Origin: Lachnospiraceae bacterium
GTDB lineage: Bacteria > Bacillota > Clostridia > Lachnospirales > Lachnospiraceae
DNA: 55,645 nt
Reading direction: 5' to 3'
NCBI GenBank assembly: GCA_017483735.1
Contig: JAFUVF010000020.1
Coordinates: forward strand, 1-55,645
Positions 39,397 through 46,622 of this stretch are shown here, one piece after another. The position numbers and the translations under genes were made by a program. The notes under the pieces were generated by a model, which was not told the origin of the DNA, made no database searches, and was given only the letters and a program-made list of their open reading frames with translations. The first letter of the stretch is position 1; every line of letters starts with the position of its first letter.

Positions 39397-39607
39397 ATTA
39401 GGCAAAAATAACAGATGAACAAGGGAATTGAGATGAGAATCAGAAGGAATACCGATACTTGACTTTGCGGAAATTTTGTTCCATACTATGAGTTATCCTA
39501 GTGCAAGACTGGTATGGCATTGTCCTTACATTCGCATTTTCCATTCATCGATGAGAAATCAGGCACTGCGGACTATAGTAAAACCTGTAATGGATTAAGA
39601 GAGTGAT

Positions 39608-41203
39608 ATGAAAATCAAAAAAAAGTCGAGTATCAGCCAAAAAGCAGCGATTACAATTATTCTGTTTACGCTGCTTATCAGTATACTGATCTGCATAGGG
39701 GGTGCAGTCTTTTTTGACAGGGCAATGGAGAAATCCTACAATGAGAGAGGTTATATTATAGCTAATATTATTCTCGATCAGCTTGACCATGAAAGAATAG
39801 CCCGTTATGCCAACACATGGGAGAAAGACAGTTATTATGATGATATGTCTCGTTATCTTCAGTCAGTACAGGAGTATACAGGAGCGGCATATATCTATAT
39901 AGGGGTACCCTATGAAGATAAGACGATACGATATATCTATGATTCCGGGAGTGAGATGGGCTTTGTCGATCCGATAGCCGCCCCATTTGATGAGATATGG
40001 CGTGCCTATACGGAGGGTGTGAAGCCGGAGAGCTATCTGGTCAGAAGATCCCTATATGGATTTCTTACGTCAAGCTGCCTTCCAATCAGGGACAGCGAAG
40101 GAAATGTCGCAGCACTGCTGTTCGTGGATACGGATATGGAAGAGATACTTTCCACACTTCGCGGATACATTATCAATACCGGAATCATCGTAGCAATCCT
40201 GCTTGTGATTTTTTGTATTTTGAACTGGTATTTTTTAAATCGCAGTCTGCTCCATCCGCTGCTTGCCATCAGGAAGCATGTGATGGATTTTGTTTCGTCG
40301 GGAGCGAAGAATGATCATTCGCTGGATGGGATCAGAACCGGTGATGAGATGGAAGAACTGGCAAGGGCAGTGAATTTGATGGAGGATGACCTGGTTGCCT
40401 ACATAGAGGATATACGTGCAATCACGGCGGAAAAGGAAAGGATTGGTACAGAGCTGGAACTGGCAAAAAGGATACAGATGAGTCAGCTCCCTATGTTGTT
40501 TCCGGCCTTTCCCGAAAGGGATGAATTTGATATCTACGCCTTTACGAAACCTGCAAAGGAGGTCGGAGGAGATTTCTATGATTTCTTCTTCGTTGATGAC
40601 GACCACTTCGGAATGATGATTGCGGATGTGGCTGGAAAAGGCATTCCGGCGTCGCTGTTTATGATGGTATCCAAGGCACTGATAAAGAGCCGGCTCAAGG
40701 GAGGAGAAAGTCCGGGAGAGACTCTATCCCATGTAAATAATCAGCTTTTGGACGGAGCGGAGACGGATATGTTTGTGACGGTATGGCTGGCTGTGGTGGA
40801 GATATCCACCGGACGGGGAAAAGTTTCCAATGCAGGGCATGAGCATCCCGCTATAAGGCGAAAGGATGGTGGATATGAGTACTCTGTCTACAGGCACTCT
40901 CCGCCGGTTGGAAGTATGTCGGACATAGTCTTTAAGGAGCATGAATTTGAGTTAAAGCCCGGGGACAGCATCTTTGTTTATACAGACGGAGTTACTGAGG
41001 CGACGAGCGCCGAGACAGAATTGCTTGGAGAGCACAGGCTGCTGGAAGCGCTGAACAGGGAACCGGGAAGCGCACCGAAAAAGACAGCGGACAATGTTAT
41101 GGAGTGCATAGATGGCTTCGTCAGAGATGCAGAGCAGTTTGATGATATTACTATGCTCGTCTTCCTGTATAGGGGAAAACAAAACTATGAAGCAAAAAGA
41201 TAA
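39608..41203 (+). CDS. Membrane SpoIIE-type (PP2C) phosphatase with external sensor and HAMP
   Basis: A 531-residue receptor phosphatase. A first membrane helix is at about 12-35 (AAITIILFTLLISILICIGG). An external cache-like domain follows at about 36-190, then a second helix at about 192-214 and a HAMP domain (LLHPLLAIRKHVMDF). The cytoplasmic PP2C/SpoIIE domain covers about 310-525 with VGGDFYDFF, MIADVAGKGIPASLFM, VYTDGVTEATS and FDDITMLVFLY, the metal aspartates of the family. It should dephosphorylate a serine or threonine, typically an anti-anti-sigma or other regulator, in response to an outside ligand; no partner of that kind is visible here. It stands between two lipoprotein genes. 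Confidence 0.92.
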   Translation: MKIKKKSSISQKAAITIILFTLLISILICIGGAVFFDRAMEKSYNERGYIIANIILDQLDHERIARYANTWEKDSYYDDMSRYLQSVQEYTGAAYIYIGVPYEDKTIRYIYDSGSEMGFVDPIAAPFDEIWRAYTEGVKPESYLVRRSLYGFLTSSCLPIRDSEGNVAALLFVDTDMEEILSTLRGYIINTGIIVAILLVIFCILNWYFLNRSLLHPLLAIRKHVMDFVSSGAKNDHSLDGIRTGDEMEELARAVNLMEDDLVAYIEDIRAITAEKERIGTELELAKRIQMSQLPMLFPAFPERDEFDIYAFTKPAKEVGGDFYDFFFVDDDHFGMMIADVAGKGIPASLFMMVSKALIKSRLKGGESPGETLSHVNNQLLDGAETDMFVTVWLAVVEISTGRGKVSNAGHEHPAIRRKDGGYEYSVYRHSPPVGSMSDIVFKEHEFELKPGDSIFVYTDGVTEATSAETELLGEHRLLEALNREPGSAPKKTADNVMECIDGFVRDAEQFDDITMLVFLYRGKQNYEAKR

Positions 41204-41246
41204 GCAGAAAAAGGATTGATTCGGAAACGGCGGAGGTTTAGCAGAT

Positions 41247-43631
41247 ATGAATAAAGAATATGATTCTCATAGAAAGCATCAGCATATAATAGTAGGGATT
41301 CTTGTAATCGTGGCGATTCTGGGATGTGTCATAATGACCGGCTGCGGCAGTAGGAACAGCTCCCAGGCTCTTACAGAGTATTGGGCAAAGGATTCAGCTG
41401 CGGCAGATAGTCTTACCGGCTATGTTTCAAAGATAACAAATGAGAAGGATGCGGAAAATTATATTCCAGTGGAAGACAGGATTGCAGTTTTTGACATGGA
41501 TGGAACGCTGACCTGCGAAACCTACTACACGTACTATGACACTATGATGTTCATAAACTTCTGCCTTGAGGATCATCCGGAGAGAGTATCTGATGAATTA
41601 AAGGAAGCAGCTGCGGCTATCCGCCCCGGCTATACTGCAGGCGAAGAGCTTGCAAGAAATTTTGCCAAGGCATATGCGGGTATGACTGTCGATGAGCTCT
41701 ACGACTATGCTGTAGAGTTTGGCCGCAAGAAGACCGATAGCTTCCAAAATATGAGCTACATTGACGGATTCTATCTTCCTATGGTAGAAGTCGTCAGGTA
41801 TCTTTATGACAATGGTTTTACAATTTACGTGGTCAGTGGCACGGAGCGCACTACCACAAGGGCGATTATAGACAATTCTCCCATTAGGGACTATGTTGCT
41901 CCGAATCACGTGATCGGAACCGAATTTGAGGTAAAGCTGAAGGGCTCTGAGGACATAGCGTCAAATATGGATTTCAAATATGCTGATGGCGACGAACTGG
42001 TCTTCACGGGAGGCTTTGTACAGAAAAACCTTAATGCAAACAAGACCATCTGGATAGAAAGAGAGATCGGGAAACGCCCTGTGCTTGCTTTTGGTAACAG
42101 CGGCAGTGACACCAGCATGATGAACTATACGATTGATAAGAGAAATCCATATCCTGCAATGGCTTTTATGGTTGTTGCCGATGATGACGTGCGTGAATGG
42201 GGAACTCAGGACTGGAATGAGAAATCAGCCGCTTATTCAGAGCAGGGCTATGTGCCAGTTTCTATGAAGAATGATTTCCTTAAGATATATCCTGATACTA
42301 TAACAAGAGCGGATGTTCAGTATGCTGAAGAAGAGCTTGAAGCTGTTGCAGATAACACGGAGCAAAATAACATTATCGAGTTTCCCTCTGCTAAGGATCA
42401 AAACATAAGGACATCTCTGTCAAGGGATGGATATACCCTGAAACAGGCTGTGGTACTGAGCAGACATAACATCCGTTCGCCGCTTTCGGGTGCGGGCTCG
42501 GCACTTGACACCATGACTCCCTATGACTGGTTTGAATGGTCATCGGAAGCAAGCCAGCTTTCTGTCAAGGGAGGTACTCTTGAAACTGCAATGGGTCAGT
42601 ACTTCAGGAAGTGGCTTGAGTCGGAGGGGCTTTTTAAACCAAACTATCAGCCTGCCGATGGGGCAGTGCGGATATACGCCAATTCAAAGCAAAGAACAAT
42701 CGCAACGGCACGTTTTTTTGAGGCGGGGCTGCTTCCGGTAGCTGAAAGTCAGGTGGAGTATCACAGTGATTATGACACCATGGATCCGGTATTTAATCCT
42801 GTACTTACATATATGTCTGATGAATATGCTGATGCCTGCAAGGAAGAAATCCATAGCCTGTATGATTCAAAGCTTGCGGCTCTTGACGATAACTATGCTT
42901 TGATTTCAGAGGTTATAGAGATTGAAAAATCTGAAGCATATAAGACCGGAAGCTTTTCGGGCTTTGCGGTGGATGACAGCGTTTTCTCTCTGGAAGCGGG
43001 AAAGGAGCCTGCTGTAAGCGGGTCTCTTAAAACAGCCTGCCAGATAAGTGATGCGCTTGTTCTGCAATACTATGAGGAAGAGGATCCTGTCAAGGCAGCA
43101 TTTGGGCATAAGCTTTCTGACGAGGATTGGGAGGCTATAGCGGAGATAAAGGATTTGTATGGCGATGCACTCTTTTCAGCTCCCGGCATATCTGTCAACG
43201 TGGCTCATCCTTTGCTTGAGGAGATAGAAAAGGAGCTTATGACCGAAAACAGAGAGTTTTCATTCCTGTGCGGTCATGATTCCAATCTTTCAAGCGTACT
43301 GTCAGCGATCGGCGCTGAGGATTATAATCTTCCGTATGCCATAGAAAAGAAGACCCCCATTGGTTCCAAGCTTGTTATCAGCAGATGGGTTGATGGCAGC
43401 CAAAATGAGTTTATCAGTCTGGATCTTGTATACCAGACGACAGAGCAGCTTCGCAGGCTGTCTCTCCCCGGAAATGACAATCCGCCCGGAATATATTCTA
43501 TCAGACTGAAAAATCTTACGGCGGATAAAAACGGTCTGTACAAGGCTGAAGACGTGCTTGAGCGCTTCGGGCAGGCAATTGATGCTTATGAGGAGTTATA
43601 TGAAGATTATGAACAGAAAAAAGCTTCTTAA
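41247..43631 (+). CDS. Lipoprotein fusion: HAD phosphatase + histidine acid phosphatase
   Basis: A 794-residue exported protein. The signal segment IIVGILVIVAILGCVIMTGC is at about 14-33 with lipobox Cys. The first domain (about 75-370) is a HAD phosphatase: AVFDMDGTLTCETYY (motif I), YVVSGTERTTTRA (motif II) and FGNSGSDTSMMNY (motif IV). The second domain (about 385-780) is a histidine acid phosphatase of the AppA/glucose-1-phosphatase type: VVLSRHNIRSPLSG (RHxxRxP) at the start and LCGHDSNLSSVL (HD) near the end. Both active sites look complete. It probably releases phosphate from sugar or inositol phosphates outside the cell. GGCGGAGG precedes the start. The downstream gene begins inside its 3' end. 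Confidence 0.88.
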   Translation: MNKEYDSHRKHQHIIVGILVIVAILGCVIMTGCGSRNSSQALTEYWAKDSAAADSLTGYVSKITNEKDAENYIPVEDRIAVFDMDGTLTCETYYTYYDTMMFINFCLEDHPERVSDELKEAAAAIRPGYTAGEELARNFAKAYAGMTVDELYDYAVEFGRKKTDSFQNMSYIDGFYLPMVEVVRYLYDNGFTIYVVSGTERTTTRAIIDNSPIRDYVAPNHVIGTEFEVKLKGSEDIASNMDFKYADGDELVFTGGFVQKNLNANKTIWIEREIGKRPVLAFGNSGSDTSMMNYTIDKRNPYPAMAFMVVADDDVREWGTQDWNEKSAAYSEQGYVPVSMKNDFLKIYPDTITRADVQYAEEELEAVADNTEQNNIIEFPSAKDQNIRTSLSRDGYTLKQAVVLSRHNIRSPLSGAGSALDTMTPYDWFEWSSEASQLSVKGGTLETAMGQYFRKWLESEGLFKPNYQPADGAVRIYANSKQRTIATARFFEAGLLPVAESQVEYHSDYDTMDPVFNPVLTYMSDEYADACKEEIHSLYDSKLAALDDNYALISEVIEIEKSEAYKTGSFSGFAVDDSVFSLEAGKEPAVSGSLKTACQISDALVLQYYEEEDPVKAAFGHKLSDEDWEAIAEIKDLYGDALFSAPGISVNVAHPLLEEIEKELMTENREFSFLCGHDSNLSSVLSAIGAEDYNLPYAIEKKTPIGSKLVISRWVDGSQNEFISLDLVYQTTEQLRRLSLPGNDNPPGIYSIRLKNLTADKNGLYKAEDVLERFGQAIDAYEELYEDYEQKKAS

Positions 43632-44547
43632 GGTTGCTACAGCAATCGTATTTGTCACATTATCCATTGCGGTTTCGGGCTGTGGAAGTAAAAACAGCAC
43701 TTCGGACGCATATAAGCCTGCGGCAAGCTCCTTTAAGGAGGATGCCGCCATCAGCTACCTTGGTCCGGAAGGAACCTACACAGAGGAAGCAGCTAAATTC
43801 TTTTTCGATTCAACCGGAAGCTTTGTGCCGAAGGAAACCGTCAATGCGGCAATTGAGGACGCAGCATCGGGAGCATCGGACTATGCTGTGATACCGCAGG
43901 AAAATACGATCGGAGGAGCAGTTACAAATTATGTTGATGCGCTTCTTGATCGTGATGATGTATATGTGGTAGGAGAGGTTATTATCCCCATAAGTCAGAC
44001 GCTTATGGGCATTCCGGGAACCAAAATAGAGGATATAAAAACTGTATATTCGCATGCACAGGGAATCAAGCAGTCAGAACAGTGGAGAAAAGAGCATATG
44101 CCGGATGCGGCTGCTCTTGAGACGGACAGTACAGCTGCAGCCGCCGCCTATGTCGCCGGGCAAAATGACAGGACTCTTGCTGCGGTAGCCGCTCCGGGAG
44201 CAGCCGGGCTGTATGGGCTTGAAGTACTTGCAGAAAATGTGCAGATAACCGATGCGAATAAAACGCGGTTTTATGTGCTGTCAAGGGAGCGTATGACCGG
44301 CGGCACAAGCGCTGTTTTCGCTGCCACATGTGAAGCAAACAAAATAGACGATTTAATTGTTGATATACATAATGCAGGACTTGAACTCGTTACAATACAT
44401 GACCGTCCGGAGGGTAGTCAGCTTGGTAAATATAAATATATCATAGAGGTCACATCCCCCGACGGAATCACTGAGGAACAGATAAATACAGTAGATGCCA
44501 GCGAAGATATAAGATTCTTGGGGAGCTTTGACACAGCTTCAAAATGA
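43600..44547 (+). CDS. Lipoprotein prephenate dehydratase (PDT + ACT)
   Basis: A 315-residue protein with a signal peptide and lipobox (VFVTLSIAVSGCGSKN, Cys about 28), then a full prephenate dehydratase domain (about 48-225): ISYLGPEGTYTEEAAKFF, DYAVIPQENTIGGAVTNYVD, VGEVIIPISQTLMG, YSHAQGIKQSEQW and NKTRFYVLSRE with the catalytic T-R-F. The C-terminal ACT domain follows with LVTIHDRPEGSQLGKYKYII, where HDRP replaces the ESRP phenylalanine site. The enzyme normally converts prephenate to phenylpyruvate inside the cell; here it is predicted to be tethered outside. The start codon is uncertain: ATG 43600 (AGGAG 4 nt away) or ATG 43609; both lie inside the preceding gene. Confidence 0.85.
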   Translation: MKIMNRKKLLKVATAIVFVTLSIAVSGCGSKNSTSDAYKPAASSFKEDAAISYLGPEGTYTEEAAKFFFDSTGSFVPKETVNAAIEDAASGASDYAVIPQENTIGGAVTNYVDALLDRDDVYVVGEVIIPISQTLMGIPGTKIEDIKTVYSHAQGIKQSEQWRKEHMPDAAALETDSTAAAAAYVAGQNDRTLAAVAAPGAAGLYGLEVLAENVQITDANKTRFYVLSRERMTGGTSAVFAATCEANKIDDLIVDIHNAGLELVTIHDRPEGSQLGKYKYIIEVTSPDGITEEQINTVDASEDIRFLGSFDTASK

Positions 44548-44555
44548 TTTATCTT

Positions 44556-45302
44556 TTACTCCCTCACCCTGTATAAGTATGCTCTTTTTTCCGTTCCCAC
44601 CTTCTCCAGAACGCCTGTATAGTGGAGCACGTTTACTGCCCTTCCCGCAAGGGCGGTATTTATTTTTGCGGATTTTGCAAAGTCCTTTACCGTGAACACC
44701 TCGGGCAGGTCATAGGGCACAAATAGCATATAATCCTCCGGACAGGAGAGTGTGATTTCATCCACCAGGGCAATGGGGATGCGGTCAAATTTCGTGGCAT
44801 GATTTTTCTTATTCTCCCCGTATCCGTCCAGAATGCGGTACTCCTCCATATCGATAATGCAGAGAGTGATTTTAAGATAGGGTTCCTTTAAAAAGCTCTT
44901 TATGGTATAGAGCTCATGCAGGGCGTCATAGATTTTCCCTTTTTTTGAGGATTTGCGGCGCTCGCTTATCTCCCCGGTGTCATCGTTTATCCAGGAGATA
45001 TATTTTTCACGGGCAATTGGGTACACGACAGTCACGGGATATTTATCGAGAAAACAGGAAAGCTTGTCACGGAGCCTGTAGAAGGCCTTACTCTGAATTT
45101 CGATTATCTCTCCGTCCTTATAAATATCTGCGACAAATTTTTCTATGGGAATCTCGTGATTGTCCTCGTTTGGGGCATAGAAATATTTTAAAACGGCATG
45201 GACGGATTTCTCCCCGAGAGTCCCGATGACCGGGCGCTCCCTTTCCGTGCCGATTATTTTTTGCTTTGCGGCTTCAAATTCTCTTTTGCGATCTTCATCC
45301 AT
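44556..45302 (-). CDS. Conserved protein, PD-(D/E)XK-like plus winged-helix end
   Basis: A 248-residue soluble protein I cannot name. Its N-terminal half has the order GTLGEKSVHAVLKYF, KFVADIYKDGEIIEIQSKAF (D, then E-x-Q in place of E-x-K) and a following arginine-rich helix, like a PD-(D/E)XK nuclease core. The last 60 residues (FTVKDFAKSAKINTALAGRA, then NVLHYTGVLEKVGTEKRAYL) form a clear winged-helix DNA-binding domain. It could be a sequence-specific nuclease or a regulator. The start overlaps the antiporter stop by 8 nt, so it is the second gene of that operon. Confidence 0.6.
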   Translation of the reverse strand: MDEDRKREFEAAKQKIIGTERERPVIGTLGEKSVHAVLKYFYAPNEDNHEIPIEKFVADIYKDGEIIEIQSKAFYRLRDKLSCFLDKYPVTVVYPIAREKYISWINDDTGEISERRKSSKKGKIYDALHELYTIKSFLKEPYLKITLCIIDMEEYRILDGYGENKKNHATKFDRIPIALVDEITLSCPEDYMLFVPYDLPEVFTVKDFAKSAKINTALAGRAVNVLHYTGVLEKVGTEKRAYLYRVRE

Positions 45303-46467
45303 TATCTTTTGCGTACAGTAGCTTCAATATGAGCGGCGTCGATATGCTGGATGCGATTATGAGTAGAATTACCGCCGTAAAATATACGGGGGAAATCATG
45401 CCCACATCCAGACCCTTTTGCGAAACTATGAGCGCCACCTCGCCCCTTGTCATCATTCCGACGCCAATCTTCAAGGCATCTATATTTCTGAAGCGACAGA
45501 GCTTTGCCATAAGTCCGCAGCCTATTATCTTGCAAAGAAGCGCCACCAAAACAAAGCAGATGGAGAACAGAATAATCTCTCCATTGACATTTTCTATGGA
45601 GGTCTTAAGTCCTATGCTTGCGAAGAATACGGGGCCAAAGAGCATATAGGAATTGGTGTCTATCTTTTGCTCAATGTACTCGGAATCCTTGATAGAGCAG
45701 AGCACGATTCCGGCGACATACGCCCCTGTGATGTCCGCTATGCCGAAATAAACCTCCGCCACATATGCGAAGATGAAGCAGATTGCAAGCCCCAGAATAG
45801 GTATTCTGTGGGTATGGGGATAGCGGAAATCCACCATCTTAAAGAGCTTATACAATAGGAAGCCCACCACTATGGCAAGAGCGAAGAATGCCACGGTATT
45901 TATTATGACAGTCGCAGGGTTCGACGAGGGATTCTTAAAGCCAATGACGAAGGTAAGGACGATAATGCCGATTACATCATCAATGATTGCGGCGCTCATT
46001 ATCGTGGTGCCGACCTCTCCCTTAAGCCTCCCCATTTCACGGAGCGCCTGCACCGTAATGCTTACGGAGGTGGCTGTCATTATAACGCCTATAAAGAGCG
46101 CACTGTAGAATTTCTCTGACCCCCAGGGTGCCGTGCCGTAGAAAGCCATATACAAAAGGGTGCCGCCTGCAAGAGGCACAAATACTCCGGCGCAGGCGAT
46201 CAGGAATGCCTTTAAGCCGGTGCGCATAAGATCCTTTAGATTGGTTTCAAGCCCTGCGGAGAACATAAGGAGTATTACGCCGATTTCCGCCATTTTGGAG
46301 AGAAAATCCGTAAGCTCTACAAGTCCTAAGATACTGGGCCCGATTATAAGTCCGGCGATAATTTCTCCCACGACCTGCGGGGCTTTGAGCCTTCTTGCCA
46401 CAAGTCCGAAAAATTTCGAGAAGATCATTATTATTGCAAGGTTCAAGAAAAATCTGTAATCGTTCAT
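45295..46467 (-). CDS. Cation:proton antiporter (KefB/CPA2-type)
   Basis: A 390-residue antiporter with about 12 membrane helices and no C-terminal TrkA domain. Family features are KAPQVVGEIIAGLIIGPSIL, AAIIDDVIGIIVLTFVIG (ion-binding DD), GAYVAGIVLC and MMTRGEVALIVSQKG. It exchanges Na+ or K+ for H+. I chose ATG 46467 (GGGAGT upstream on this strand); the frame opens at 46536. It differs in sequence from the antiporter at 26956. The following gene overlaps it by 8 nt. Confidence 0.92.
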   Translation of the reverse strand: MNDYRFFLNLAIIMIFSKFFGLVARRLKAPQVVGEIIAGLIIGPSILGLVELTDFLSKMAEIGVILLMFSAGLETNLKDLMRTGLKAFLIACAGVFVPLAGGTLLYMAFYGTAPWGSEKFYSALFIGVIMTATSVSITVQALREMGRLKGEVGTTIMSAAIIDDVIGIIVLTFVIGFKNPSSNPATVIINTVAFFALAIVVGFLLYKLFKMVDFRYPHTHRIPILGLAICFIFAYVAEVYFGIADITGAYVAGIVLCSIKDSEYIEQKIDTNSYMLFGPVFFASIGLKTSIENVNGEIILFSICFVLVALLCKIIGCGLMAKLCRFRNIDALKIGVGMMTRGEVALIVSQKGLDVGMISPVYFTAVILLIIASSISTPLILKLLYAKDNG

Positions 46468-46586
46468 TTGAATCACTACTCCCTCATAAATCGAAAGACC
46501 GCCTGTCTCCCAAGCGGTTGCTAGCGCATATTCCATAATACACCAAAAAATTTTTAGGTCAAGAGGAATTTTTGGCAGAAAATGAC

Positions 46587-46615
46587 TTGCAAGGAAAAGA
46601 GGTGTGATTTAGTAT
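46587..46615 (+). promoter_or_regulatory. Possible mutS2 promoter without leader
   Basis: TTGCAA (46587-46592), a 17-nt spacer and TAGTAT (46610-46615). Transcription would begin near 46622-46623, at the mutS2 ATG, and there is no ribosome binding site. A second -10 candidate, TATTAT, is at 46613. Confidence 0.4.
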
Positions 46616-46622
46616 TATAGCT

